59,091 nucleotides of DNA from an uncultured Paracoccaceae bacterium (GCA_938092015.1 CALKOT010000034.1:1-59091); one strand, 5' to 3'; counted from the first letter of the stretch, positions 36,397 through 45,159 are shown. Notes: generated by a model not told the origin, from the sequence alone. Numbers and translations are program-made.

Positions 36397-37710
36397 TTAG
36401 TCCTTGGGCCGATTGTCGATCAGCCGGACCGCCTTGCCCTGTGATCGGGGTACGTTGCCAACCTTCCCCGCCAAGACTTTCGCTGTGATCCCGATGGAGG
36501 CTTTGATCTTCCTCGCCAGCTCCTCGGCCCCGGCCTGGGCGGTGGATTCAGCTACAATCCCAGCCTTTGCGGGCTCTGTATGGATTGTCATCTGATCCAT
36601 CCGATCACCCTTGGTCAGTTCGATCTGAAAGTGGGGCGCGAGGGACGGCACCGTCATCAGCTGTTCCTCGATCTGGGTCGGAAAGACATTCACGCCCCGC
36701 AGGATGATCATGTCGTCGGTACGGCCCGTGACCTTCTCCATCCGCCGCATGGACCTTGCCGTGCCGGGCAGCAGGCGGGTGAGGTCACGGGTGCGGTAGC
36801 GGATGATGGGGAAAGCCTCTTTAGTGAGGGAGGTGAAGACCAGCTCGCCCAGTTCGCCGTCCTCGCAGACATCGCCGGTCTCGGGGTTAATGATCTCTGG
36901 GTAGAAGTGATCTTCCCAGATGTGGAGGCCGTCTTTTGTCTCGACGCATTCCATCGACACGCCAGGGCCAATCACTTCTGACAGGCCGTAGATATCGACC
37001 GCGTGCATGTCGAAAGCGTCTTCGATTTCGCGGCGCATCGCGTTGGTCCAGGGCTCAGCGCCGAAGATGCCGACTTCTAGGGGGGACTTCTTCGGGGCGA
37101 GCCCCTGCTCTGCGTATTCGTCGAGGATCGAGAGGCAGTAGGAGGGTGTCACAGTGATACCCTTGGCCCCGAAGTCCTCGATCAGGCGAACCTGGCGCTG
37201 TGTCATGCCGCCTGAGATTGGGATGGTCGTGAGGCCCAGCGCGTCAGCGCCGAGATGGATGCCGAGGCCGCCGGTGAATAGGCCGTATCCGTAGGCGTTG
37301 TGGAGCATGTCACCGGGGCGCATGCCTGCGGCCCTCAGCGACCTCGCGACGACTTCTCCCCAGTTCTCAAGGTCCTTCGCGGTGTAGCCGACGACCGTTG
37401 GCTGGCCAGTGGTGCCAGAGGAGGCGTGAATGCGCTGGACCCGCTCTCTCGGGACGGCGAACATGCCGAACGGGTAGTTGTTGCGGAGGTCCTGTTTCAC
37501 AGTGAACGGGAACTTTGAGAGGTCGCTCAACGTCTTCAGGTCATCAGGATGAACCCCCGCCTCATCGAACGCCTTTTTGTAGTGCGGGACGTTGGTATAG
37601 GCGTGGTTCAGGGACCATTTCATCCGCGCTAGCTGGACCGAGGCGATTTCATCGCGGGAGGCGATTTCGATGGGGTTCAGATCGGATTTGGCGGGGGTGA
37701 GGTCTTTCAT
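36397..37710 (-). CDS. paaK: phenylacetate-CoA ligase
   Basis: A 437-residue adenylate-forming ligase. It has the AMP loop HASSGTTGQPTVVGYT (about residue 95), the core motif YGLSEVIGPGVSME, the TGRTDDMIILRGVNVFP hinge, and the C-terminal PRSQGKAVR with the catalytic lysine. It activates phenylacetate to phenylacetyl-CoA, the first step of the paa pathway. ATG 37710 (MKDLTPAK) has AAGGGAG upstream; the 13-codon extension is less likely. The downstream tetR follows within four bases. Confidence 0.95.
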   Translation of the reverse strand: MKDLTPAKSDLNPIEIASRDEIASVQLARMKWSLNHAYTNVPHYKKAFDEAGVHPDDLKTLSDLSKFPFTVKQDLRNNYPFGMFAVPRERVQRIHASSGTTGQPTVVGYTAKDLENWGEVVARSLRAAGMRPGDMLHNAYGYGLFTGGLGIHLGADALGLTTIPISGGMTQRQVRLIEDFGAKGITVTPSYCLSILDEYAEQGLAPKKSPLEVGIFGAEPWTNAMRREIEDAFDMHAVDIYGLSEVIGPGVSMECVETKDGLHIWEDHFYPEIINPETGDVCEDGELGELVFTSLTKEAFPIIRYRTRDLTRLLPGTARSMRRMEKVTGRTDDMIILRGVNVFPTQIEEQLMTVPSLAPHFQIELTKGDRMDQMTIHTEPAKAGIVAESTAQAGAEELARKIKASIGITAKVLAGKVGNVPRSQGKAVRLIDNRPKD

Positions 37711-37724
37711 CGTCGGCTCCCTTA

Positions 37725-37791
37725 GGTGTGAAACCGGGTAGGGTCTCACGCGTGAAAATCAAACCAACGTATTGATATAATTGAGTTTCAC
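37725..37791. promoter_or_regulatory. paaK promoter region with repeated GTGAAA/TTTCAC boxes
   Basis: The 112-base gap between the thiolase and paaK contains four copies of the same half-site: GTGTGAAACC (37725-37734), the near palindrome TCTCACGCGTGAAA (37744-37757), TTTCAC at 37786 and TTTCACGC at 37821. They share the core of the palindrome at 35759. An AT-rich stretch (37768-37785) lies between them and may be the promoter. Probably a TetR operator cluster. Confidence 0.55.
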
Positions 37792-37822
37792 GTTCTTTGT
37801 TAACTATGGTTAATGCAGGGTT

Positions 37823-39025
37823 TCACGCCTTCTCAAGCACCATCGCGATGCCCTGGCCAACGCCAATGCACATGGTGCAAAGGGCGCGGGTCCCGTTGCC
37901 TTCCTGCATTTCCGTCGCCGCCGTAAGTGCGAGGCGGGCGCCGGACATGCCGAGGGGGTGGCCAAGGGCGATCGCGCCGCCGTTCGGGTTCACAAAATCG
38001 GCGTCGTCGGCCACGCCGAGCTGGCGGGTGACGGCGAGGCCTTGTGCGGCAAACGCCTCGTTCAGCTCGATGATGTCGATGTCATTGATCTTCAGGCCGA
38101 GGCGGTCTAGCAGTTTCTGTGAGGCGGGCGCCGGGCCGATGCCCATGATGCGTGGCTCAACCCCTGCGACGCCCATGCCAACGATGCGGGCCTTTGGCGT
38201 CAGGCCGTATTTCTCGACCGCTGCGCCGGATGCAATGATCACTGCTGCCGCGCCGTCGTTCACGCCAGATGCGTTACCTGCGGTGACTGAGCCGCCTTCG
38301 CGGAACGGAGCGCGGAGTTTGGCGAGCTTTTCCAGCGAGGTCGCGCGGGGGTGTTCATCCTGCGAAACCACAATCGCATCGCCTTTGCGCTGAGGTATCG
38401 TGTAGGCGGTGATCTCTTTCGCAAGGCGGCCCCGTTCAATCGCGGCGATGGCCTTTTCCTGCGAGCGCAAAGCAAACGCATCCTGATCTTCGCGGCTGAC
38501 CTGGAAATCCTCGGCCACGTTTTCAGCCGTCTCTGGCATCGAATCGATGCCGTAAGCCGCCTTCATCTTCGTGTTGACGAACCGCCAGCCAATGGTCGTG
38601 TCATAAATTTCTGCATTTCTTGAAAATGCTGCATCGGCCTTTGGCATGACCATGGGGGCGCGGCTCATGCTTTCTACGCCGCCCGCCAGCACGACCTCTG
38701 CCTCGCCCGCCTTGATCGCGCGGGCGGCGGAGCCGATGGCGTCCATGCCTGAGCCACAGAGCCGATTGACGGTAGATCCGGGAACGGATGTCGATAGCCC
38801 AGCCAGCAACGTCGCCATGCGCGCGACGTTACGGTTGTCTTCGCCGGCGCCGTTGGCGCAGCCCATGATGCAATCGTCAATCGCCTCGCTTGGCAGGCCG
38901 GGCGTCAGTGCCATTACTTCGCGGATCGCGTGGGCCAGCATGTCGTCAGGGCGAACAGAGGATAGCGCGCCACCGAAACGTCCGATGGGGGTGCGGAGCC
39001 CCTCGCAGAGATAAGCTTCGGTCAT
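37823..39025 (-). CDS. pcaF: 3-oxoadipyl-CoA thiolase
   Basis: A 400-residue thiolase II. Acylation Cys is in VNRLCGSGMDAI (about residue 90), with GGVESMSRAPMV. The C-terminal signatures are NEAFAAQGL, NPNGGAIALGHPLG and CTMCIGVGQG. In the phenylacetate and beta-ketoadipate pathways it cleaves 3-oxoadipyl-CoA to succinyl-CoA and acetyl-CoA (PcaF/PaaJ). Its paa neighbours favour the PaaJ role. ATG 39025 overlaps the paaI stop by four bases. Confidence 0.93.
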   Translation of the reverse strand: MTEAYLCEGLRTPIGRFGGALSSVRPDDMLAHAIREVMALTPGLPSEAIDDCIMGCANGAGEDNRNVARMATLLAGLSTSVPGSTVNRLCGSGMDAIGSAARAIKAGEAEVVLAGGVESMSRAPMVMPKADAAFSRNAEIYDTTIGWRFVNTKMKAAYGIDSMPETAENVAEDFQVSREDQDAFALRSQEKAIAAIERGRLAKEITAYTIPQRKGDAIVVSQDEHPRATSLEKLAKLRAPFREGGSVTAGNASGVNDGAAAVIIASGAAVEKYGLTPKARIVGMGVAGVEPRIMGIGPAPASQKLLDRLGLKINDIDIIELNEAFAAQGLAVTRQLGVADDADFVNPNGGAIALGHPLGMSGARLALTAATEMQEGNGTRALCTMCIGVGQGIAMVLEKA

Positions 39026-39456
39026 GGTGTATCCTCCTCAAAATGTTGGCCCTTGATGTTGCGGGACCGGCCCCGCATCAGGGCGATTGTCTCACCGTTC
39101 TGGTTGGTAACCTTGGCGTCGTAAACGCCGGAACGGCCGGTTTTTGATTGTTCTTCGCAGGTCGCAGTCAACACGTCGCCCAGCTTGCCTGGCGCGACGA
39201 ACGTGATGTCATTGGTCTGCGCGACGGCGTTCTGGTTGTAGCTGTTGCAGGCGAAGGCGAAGGCGCTGTCAGCGAGGGTAAAGATGAACCCGCCGTGGCA
39301 AATGTAATGGCCGTTCAGATGATGGTCTTTGACCTCTAGCGTCAGAACGGCGCGGCCTTCGTCCGACTCCACAACCTTCATACCCAGCCAGTTAGAGGCT
39401 TTGTCATGCTCCATCATCGTCGCTGTGACTTTTTCGGCGCGGACTTTTGGCGTCAT
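39022..39456 (-). CDS. paaI: hydroxyphenylacetyl-CoA thioesterase
   Basis: A 144-residue hotdog-fold thioesterase. It shows the PaaI signature HHLNGHYICHGGFIFTLADSAFAFACN with catalytic Asp, and NDITFVAPGKLGDVL. PaaI hydrolyses dead-end CoA esters and frees CoA during phenylacetate breakdown. It is coupled to the downstream thiolase by an ATGA overlap. The oxygenase genes (paaABCDE) and the ring-hydrolysing enzymes are not in this window. Confidence 0.92.
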   Translation of the reverse strand: MTPKVRAEKVTATMMEHDKASNWLGMKVVESDEGRAVLTLEVKDHHLNGHYICHGGFIFTLADSAFAFACNSYNQNAVAQTNDITFVAPGKLGDVLTATCEEQSKTGRSGVYDAKVTNQNGETIALMRGRSRNIKGQHFEEDTP

Positions 39457-39526
39457 GTGGGGAATCTCCTGTGAGCCCTTGGATAGAATAAGCCGACCAT
39501 GCGGTCAATTAATTGTGCCGCCGCGC

Positions 39527-39955
39527 TTAGTCTTCCAGATAAGCAAATGCCAACGTTGCAGAGATCGCTGGTTTTGGTGACCCGTCTGCGCGTCCAGTGA
39601 TCCGTGTGGTCGCCATGCGGCGGCCATTTGACAGCACTTCAGCCTCAAAAATCACGTCGGCGTCGACGATTGGGCGCATGAAGTGGACTGTCATGTCGAC
39701 GGTTGTGCAGTTTCGGTAGCGTCCGTTGGCTGACATTAGGGCCAAGACTGTCACTGTGTCAGCGGCGGCTGAGATTGCCTGGCCTGATAGAACGGGCGTG
39801 CCGCCACCGCGGACCAGGTCTTGGCTCATCGGCAAGCGGTAGGTGGATTTGGGGCCGTCGGCAGTTTCGACCTTGATGGCGAGCGCTTTTACCCATGGGG
39901 CGAACTGGTCGATGTAGAAGGCTTCGACCTCGGCGGCAGTGATGGTGTCAGTCAT
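39527..39955 (-). CDS. PaaI-family hotdog thioesterase
   Basis: A 142-residue second hotdog protein: GGGTPVLSGQAISAAADTVTVLAL, then TTVDMTVHFMRPIVDADVIFEAEVL. It differs from PaaI and lacks the HGG motif, so the substrate is unknown. ATG 39955 has GAAGGA eight bases upstream; the 69-residue upstream extension is Pro-rich junk that would run into the tRNA inverted repeat. It lies 70 bases before paaI and may be co-transcribed. Confidence 0.85.
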   Translation of the reverse strand: MTDTITAAEVEAFYIDQFAPWVKALAIKVETADGPKSTYRLPMSQDLVRGGGTPVLSGQAISAAADTVTVLALMSANGRYRNCTTVDMTVHFMRPIVDADVIFEAEVLSNGRRMATTRITGRADGSPKPAISATLAFAYLED

Positions 39956-40156
39956 GTGTGGTCCTTCGCGGTTTGCGGCGGAGGGTAGCGGATTTGGTGG
40001 GCGAGGGAAGGGGTGCGTGGGGTGAGGCGTGGGGTTAGGTGGCTGTGGGATTTCGTGGCTTGGGGAGAAAGCGTTTAGATGGGTTTGCGCGGGCTCTCGC
40101 TGTTTGGCTTCGCCAAAAAGCTGTCGCGTGAGATCCGAGCTTTTAGGTTCTTCGAC

Positions 40157-40193
40157 CGCCATTTTATGTTCGTAAAGCGAACATAAAATGGCG
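40157..40193. repeat. perfect 16-bp inverted repeat overlapping the tRNA-Arg 3' end
   Basis: CGCCATTTTATGTTCG (40157-40172) and CGAACATAAAATGGCG (40178-40193) are exact complements with a five-base loop TAAAG. The right arm includes the last bases and CCA of the tRNA gene. There is no T-tract. It may be a tRNA terminator hairpin, or the trace of an integration or rearrangement that copied the tRNA end in inverted orientation. Confidence 0.8.
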
Positions 40194-40265
40194 ATCCCGA
40201 GAGGATTTGAACCTCTGACCTGCCGCTTAGGAGGCGGCTGCTCTATCCAGCTGAGCTACGGGACC
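40189..40265 (-). tRNA. tRNA-Arg (anticodon CCT)
   Basis: The minus strand folds into a 77-base tRNA. Acceptor GGTCCCG/CGGGATC (one G-T pair), D arm GCTC...GAGC, anticodon stem GCCGC/GCGGC with loop CTCCTAA (anticodon CCT, reading AGG), T arm AGAGG TTCAAAT CCTCT, discriminator G and encoded CCA. Confidence 0.97.
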
Positions 40266-40357
40266 GCATGACATTCCAATCTCATTTTCGAGGCCTCGCC
40301 GCAAGAAACTAATACGGCGCGCGCTATGTAAAGCCGTATGAGACTTGAGACTGCAGA

Positions 40358-40543
40358 ATGACCCGCATGCGCCGTAAATCAGACCTGCCGCAAAAGACCT
40401 GCATAACCTGCGGGCGGCCTTATGCGTGGCGGAAAAAGTGGGCGAAGGTCTGGGATGAGGTCAAATATTGCTCTGACCGCTGCCGCAGACATTGCCGTCA
40501 GAGAGGCGGCTCCAGCTTGGCCAGCCGCGCCTCTTCTTCCTGA
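40358..40543 (+). CDS. DUF2256 zinc-ribbon protein
   Basis: A 61-residue protein with the DUF2256 pattern [23 protein letters not shown] followed by YCSDRCR, giving four Cys for a zinc ribbon. DUF2256 genes are often near photolyase or cryptochrome genes; here the nearest is 27 kb away. The start may be ATG 40358 or ATG 40367. The 3' end overlaps the convergent cyclopropane synthase gene by 46 bases, which is unusually long. Confidence 0.82.
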   Translation: MTRMRRKSDLPQKTCITCGRPYAWRKKWAKVWDEVKYCSDRCRRHCRQRGGSSLASRASSS

Positions 40544-41730
40544 ATGTAGTTCCGGTTGCGCGGCGCCTCGCCGTGGCGCTTGGTCAGCTGAATCTGGAAG
40601 TTGGTCAGCTTGCCATAGAGGAAGCTGATCTCGGATGCGATCAGATAGACGTCCCACATCCGGAAGAAGCGTTCATCATACAGCTTCAGCACTTCTTCGC
40701 GGTTCTCGTGGAACCGTTTGCGCCATTCGTTCAGCCTATAGGCGTAGTGTTTGGTCAGGATTTCGATGTTCTTAACCATAAATTTCGCCTTTTCGACTGC
40801 AGGAAGTGTCTCTGACAGTGGCGGGATGTGACCGTTCGGAAAGATGTATTTCTCAATGAACGGCGGATCGGATAGGTTCTGCTTTGCCTGCCCGATGGAA
40901 TGGATCAGGGCCGCGCCGTCATCTGTCAGCAGTTTATGGATCGTCTGGAAGTATTCGTCGAAATGGTGCGGGCCGACATGTTCGAACATGCCCACAGACA
41001 CAACGCGATCAAACTGGCCTTCTACCTTGCAATAATCCTGCAAGAGAAACCGGCAGCGATGAGCAATGCCCAGATCGGCGGCGCGCTGGTTGGCGACGCG
41101 GTGCTGTTCTTCAGACAGCGTCACGCCGGTGACATCTGCGCCGGTGGCCTGCGCGAGATAAATGCCCATGCCGCCCCAGCCGCAGCCGATATCCAGAATG
41201 CGTTGGCCGGGTTTGAGCAACATTTTCGCTGCAATGTGGCGCTTTTTCTTGCGCTGGGCTTCTTCCAGCGTTTCGTCGCCATTCTCGTAATAGGCGCAGG
41301 AATACTGAAGGTCAGTGTCGAGGAAGAGGCGAAACAGGCTCTTATCCAAATCATAGTGATGCGCGACATTGCCCTTGGCGGTTTCGGGCAGGACGTGGCG
41401 GCGCAGTTTGCGGTGGATCATGCGGCCCACTTCGCGTGTGACGGCGCCGGCTGAGGCGAAGTTTTTCGCGCCATTGGCTTTTGCGAGGGCCATGAAGTCG
41501 TAAAGACTGCCTTCTTCAACGATCAGGCGGCCATCCATGTAAAGCTCAGCGAACTGCAGGTTCGGGTCGAACCAGGCGGCGCGAACAGCGGCGGTGTCGG
41601 TCAGGCGGATCTTGGCGACCGGGTCTGATCCGTCGCCAAACACTTTTACGTCGCCGGAAGGAAAGGTGACCTGCAAAGCGCCGGACTTCTTCATCCCGCG
41701 TTCCAGCATCGCGCTGAGGTATTTTTCCAT
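40498..41730 (-). CDS. cfa: cyclopropane-fatty-acyl-phospholipid synthase family methyltransferase
   Basis: A 410-residue SAM-dependent enzyme. Signature regions are [17 protein letters not shown] with YSCAYY, the SAM-binding [10 protein letters not shown] (about residue 180), and [20 protein letters not shown] synthase adds a methylene group across unsaturated phospholipid acyl chains. I prefer ATG 41730 (MEKYLSAML) because GGAG lies eight bases upstream; ATG 41769 gives 13 more residues but has no ribosome site. Confidence 0.9.
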   Translation of the reverse strand: MEKYLSAMLERGMKKSGALQVTFPSGDVKVFGDGSDPVAKIRLTDTAAVRAAWFDPNLQFAELYMDGRLIVEEGSLYDFMALAKANGAKNFASAGAVTREVGRMIHRKLRRHVLPETAKGNVAHHYDLDKSLFRLFLDTDLQYSCAYYENGDETLEEAQRKKKRHIAAKMLLKPGQRILDIGCGWGGMGIYLAQATGADVTGVTLSEEQHRVANQRAADLGIAHRCRFLLQDYCKVEGQFDRVVSVGMFEHVGPHHFDEYFQTIHKLLTDDGAALIHSIGQAKQNLSDPPFIEKYIFPNGHIPPLSETLPAVEKAKFMVKNIEILTKHYAYRLNEWRKRFHENREEVLKLYDERFFRMWDVYLIASEISFLYGKLTNFQIQLTKRHGEAPRNRNYIQEEEARLAKLEPPL

Positions 41731-41884
41731 GTTCGCCGCTCCGATATCGTGTCGCGTGATCTTCTGCATCGACTAATGAGGTGTTCCGCGCGCTCTGATC
41801 CGGGTCTCAGCATAGCTGCAATTCAACTTGGCGTCGTCATGGTTTAGTTTAGCTTTCGGCGGGGCCAGTAATGGAGCAAAGACA

Positions 41885-42890
41885 ATGAAGCTTGCACCTT
41901 TCTTACTCACAGCCTTGGTGGTTTTGACCGCGTGCTCTGCCGCGGCTGAACGATTTGCGCTGGTCATAGGGAATGGCGGATATGAGACCGCCTCTCTCGC
42001 CAACCCGCCGAACGATGCGGCGTTGACCACAGCGGCCCTGCGTGATGCTGGGTTTGCGGTGACGACGGTAGTCGACGCCAACCAGATAGAAATGAAACAG
42101 CAAATACGCGCGTTCTCGCAGACTGTGCGCAGCGCCGGGCCAGACGCCGTTGCGGCGTTTTACTATGCCGGGCACGGCGTGCAGGTGGATGGGAAGAACT
42201 ATCTCATCCCGGTTGATGCGACGATTTCGGCCAAGCCTGATTTGGAATACGAGACGATTGAGGCGCAATGGGTTCTCGACATAATCGGGGCCAGCGGCGC
42301 CGGATTGTCGATCATCATCCTTGATGCGTGCAGGGATGATCCGTTCTGGTCCTTCACGCGGTCCCATACCCGGGGGCTTGCCCGGATGGATGCGCCGCGA
42401 GGCGCGTTGCTCAGCTATTCAACGGCGCCAGGCGATGTTGCAGCGGATGGCGCCGCTAATAACAGCCCGTTCACCGAAGCGTTGGCCCGGGCCATCCGCA
42501 CGCCGGGCCTGAAGATCGAAGAGACTTTCAAGCAGGTTCGACGCGAGGTGCTGGATGCAACTGGTGACCGACAATTGCCGTGGGAATCGACCTCTCTGAC
42601 CGGCGATTTCTATTTCACGCCGGGCGGGCAATCGTTGCCGGTGGCGACTGTTGTTACGCCTGAGCCTGCAACTCCAGCGCCGCAGCCCCCGCCACATCCG
42701 TCGTGCGCGGTTTTGTGCCGGTCAAGTTGAGCATGGATGACTGGGACCAGAACCGCGAATTGAGGTGCTATCATCCCGAAACGCGAAAGGTCGCGACGTT
42801 TGCGCCAGTCGCCTCCAGCCGGTGCCGTGGGGGGGTACTACCGCATATCGAAAAGCGACTATTTCAAAGTGCAGAAATAGACGGTAACGC
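41885..42890 (+). pseudogene. caspase-like (peptidase C14) lipoprotein, frameshifted twice near the 3' end
   Basis: ATG 41885 after GGAG opens a lipoprotein signal (MKLAPFLLTALVVLTAC). A metacaspase-type p20 domain follows with catalytic His in YYAGHGVQVDG and Cys in IIILDACRDDP. After the Pro-rich segment at about 42670-42700 the frame ends at TGA 42730. The protein continues in a second frame (VVRGFVPVKLSMDDWDQN...) to about 42828, then in a third frame through a seven-G tract (42829-42835) to YYRISKSDYFKVQK and TAG 42888. The catalytic domain is intact, so a C-terminally altered enzyme may still be made. Confidence 0.8.
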
Positions 42891-42892
42891 GC

Positions 42893-43471
42893 CTATTCCC
42901 AGGCATCTGTCAGCAGCTTGACGTCGCCCTGCTGATACCTGCCCTTGATGACATGCCCGGGATCACCAATCTCGGGAAAATCCTCAACCCAATCTCTGAA
43001 TCTGTCATTTGATACAACACGGGCGCCTAGTTCGCGAGCGGCCTGAAGGATGAACCTGTCTGCCGGTTCGCCTTTGAGCACGACCATGACACGCTTTTCC
43101 GGAAGGCCCAGCAATTTTGCCATCGCGTTGGTGTTCTTGAACTTTCCGGTTAGCAGATAACCGACGTTTGCATCGAAAATGACGCCCGGCGCAAATCCCT
43201 GCCTAGTCAAGTTAATGATGACCTCAACGACGCTATCCAATCGCGGTTCGCCATCCTTCCAGTACATCACGTTCGATCCGTCGACGATGATTTGCTTGCG
43301 TTTGCCAAACCTGCTGCGCCCTGTGGGGCCTGACGGGCGGCGCAGGACCAGTATGAGGAAAAAGACCACGCCAAGCGCCGCCGGGATGACAAGCGCTGGG
43401 GCGACGAAACCGGTCTGCGATGCAATCAGCACAATGAAGGAAAGCAGAAGGAAGGCGAAGCGGGTCAGCAT
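42893..43471 (-). CDS. membrane-anchored NYN/Zc3h12a-type ribonuclease
   Basis: A 192-residue protein with two N-terminal membrane helices (FAFLLLSFIVLIASQTG and LVIPAALGVVFFLILVL). A PIN-like NYN domain follows: IIVDGSNVMYWKDG with the first acidic residue, GVIFDANVGYL, KGEPADRFILQAARELG, and VVSNDRFRDW. The acidic residues expected for metal-dependent RNA cleavage are present. It is convergent with the caspase-like gene, with two bases between them. A role in RNA decay at the membrane is inferred. Confidence 0.82.
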   Translation of the reverse strand: MLTRFAFLLLSFIVLIASQTGFVAPALVIPAALGVVFFLILVLRRPSGPTGRSRFGKRKQIIVDGSNVMYWKDGEPRLDSVVEVIINLTRQGFAPGVIFDANVGYLLTGKFKNTNAMAKLLGLPEKRVMVVLKGEPADRFILQAARELGARVVSNDRFRDWVEDFPEIGDPGHVIKGRYQQGDVKLLTDAWE

Positions 43472-43526
43472 TCTGGTGGTTTAGCGCTGGCCTTGCGATA
43501 TGCCAATAGAGCGAGGCAACGGCAGG

Positions 43527-43907
43527 TCAGCTCTCATCCCTGAAATCAATATGGATGTGGTTCCCGTCCGGGTCCCAGACGTTGTATTGCGTGATGCCAA
43601 AATCGGCGACAACACTGATGCGGAATGCTTCACCCATATCGTTCAGCTTCGCCTCAAACCCCGCAGAGTCCGTTGCAGAAAAAGCAAAATGTTCCAGTTT
43701 CAGCGCCGTCTCTGAACCCGTGGCGGGCGCCCCCTCGATACCAACCAGATGTACCGCAGGATGGTCACCGACGTACATCCAGGCGCCGGGGAAGGGGAAA
43801 TTGGGCCGCTCGCCGCGTCGCATGCCAAGGACGCGTGTGTACCAGTCGATCATTACCTCGAGATGCGTGGTTCTAACATTCACATGGTCGAGTTTTCTTA
43901 TTTCCAT
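43527..43907 (-). CDS. VOC-family (glyoxalase-like) protein
   Basis: A 126-residue complete VOC protein with paired beta-alpha-beta modules: LDHVNVRTTHLEVMIDWYTRVLGM at the start and VWDPDGNHIHID at the end. His8, His in VHLVG and the terminal Glu/Asp positions could form a metal site. The substrate is unknown. It is a single gene. Confidence 0.85.
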   Translation of the reverse strand: MEIRKLDHVNVRTTHLEVMIDWYTRVLGMRRGERPNFPFPGAWMYVGDHPAVHLVGIEGAPATGSETALKLEHFAFSATDSAGFEAKLNDMGEAFRISVVADFGITQYNVWDPDGNHIHIDFRDES

Positions 43908-44066
43908 GGCCGCTTCAGCCTTCTTGATGACTTGCTGGCGATCTCAAGCGATTTCCAGTGCATTCCAACGAAATTTCTAACTTAGCTTTTATTTGGTGCC
44001 GGTAGACCATTGCCAGGACGATGCGGCGCTCTAGCTCCTAACTAAACAAATAGCGGAACGGCTGAT

Positions 44067-44582
44067 ATGTATTCCCTAAGCACACTCGTGACCGGCGGGG
44101 TCATGCTTATCGCGACGCCGTTGGCGGCTGAAATCAGGTTCTCTTTTGCTGAAAGTGCACCAAAGGATAGATTCAGCATTACCAATGAGGCTGACTGTGC
44201 AACCGGCGCGCTGGAAGTTACCATTGACCTGTCTAAATCCGCCGGAAAGCTGATCTTCGACACGATTGACGCTGGCGCGGGTGTTGAAGTGTTTCAGCCG
44301 TTTGAGCTAATCGCAGGTGAAGACATGGTCCTGTCCGCTACGCCGATTACTGATGGCGATGACAAGATCCAGATGTCGCTGGCCAGTATGTCGCCGGGTG
44401 CCAAGATCACTTTCACAATCGATGCGGACGACCGACTGACAAACGGCGCGCTGGGCCAGATCCGGGTTGCGGGGTCTGAGATTGAAGGCGCGCTGGCTAC
44501 GGTTGCCTCAGCTGAGGAAGCTGTGTCAGGCTCTTATGATCGTCGCAGTCAGGCCGTTCTGGCATATGATGCCTGCCTATAG
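44067..44582 (+). CDS. exported protein resembling roseobacter 'aggregation factor core' proteins
   Basis: A 171-residue protein with a signal peptide (MYSLSTLVTGGVMLIATPLAA) and a beta-rich mature part (TNEADCATGALEVTIDLSKSAGKLIFDT...). The pattern matches small exported proteins in Rhodobacterales that are usually annotated as aggregation factor core; the function is not established. Its last six bases overlap the convergent Lrp gene. Confidence 0.65.
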   Translation: MYSLSTLVTGGVMLIATPLAAEIRFSFAESAPKDRFSITNEADCATGALEVTIDLSKSAGKLIFDTIDAGAGVEVFQPFELIAGEDMVLSATPITDGDDKIQMSLASMSPGAKITFTIDADDRLTNGALGQIRVAGSEIEGALATVASAEEAVSGSYDRRSQAVLAYDACL

Positions 44583-45056
44583 CGGCAGGGCCGTCGTGTA
44601 TTTCACGTCTCTGAGCGCAAATCCGCTGTTGGCGGATGCCACCGATGGATGGGCCAGTAAACGCCCCATCAGAAACGCCTCATACTCAGCCATGTCTGCG
44701 ACCCTGATTTTCAGCAGATAACCGCGCCCGCCTGATGTGGCATGGCATTCCATCACTTCTGCAGCGGTTTGAACGAAGCTTTCAAAGCTGTTTCGGTGGG
44801 TTGGTGAATGATCCTGTAAACTGACATCTGCAAAAGCGCATAACGTCAGGCCAACACGCATCGGATCGACCAGCGCGACCCGGCGGGGGATAATCCCTGT
44901 TTCTTCCATAGACCGGACGCGCCGCCAGACAGATGCAGAGGACATGGCTGTCGCCTCAGCTAGTGCATCTAGCGTCGCGAGACCGTCGGTCTGCAGATGG
45001 CGAAGGATAGCAAGATCCAACGCATCAAGAGTGATTTTCTCAGATTTTGAGTTCAT
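44577..45056 (-). CDS. Lrp/AsnC-family regulator
   Basis: A 159-residue Lrp-type protein with an N-terminal helix-turn-helix (LDLAILRHLQTDG...MSSASVWRRVRSMEETGII) and a C-terminal RAM ligand-binding domain (AEVMECHATSGGRGYLLKI). It is divergent from phhA, so phenylalanine or tyrosine is the likely effector, as for PhhR-like Lrp proteins. A dyad in the 103-base intergenic region is the likely operator. Confidence 0.9.
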   Translation of the reverse strand: MNSKSEKITLDALDLAILRHLQTDGLATLDALAEATAMSSASVWRRVRSMEETGIIPRRVALVDPMRVGLTLCAFADVSLQDHSPTHRNSFESFVQTAAEVMECHATSGGRGYLLKIRVADMAEYEAFLMGRLLAHPSVASANSGFALRDVKYTTALPL

Positions 45057-45071
45057 GTGAAGAACATATCA

Positions 45072-45110
45072 GAATTTCCGCAAAATGGCGATGAGATTGG
45101 CAGGAAATTC
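45072..45110. promoter_or_regulatory. candidate Lrp operator between lrp and phhA
   Basis: GAATTTCC (45072-45079) and GGAAATTC (45103-45110) are exact inverted copies with a 23-base spacer. They lie between the divergent Lrp and phhA genes, the expected place for a paired Lrp site that controls both. Confidence 0.5.
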
Positions 45111-45159
45111 CATCTGATTTTGGCGAGAATCGTTCATACCCTTGAAGGAGCCCCCAAAA

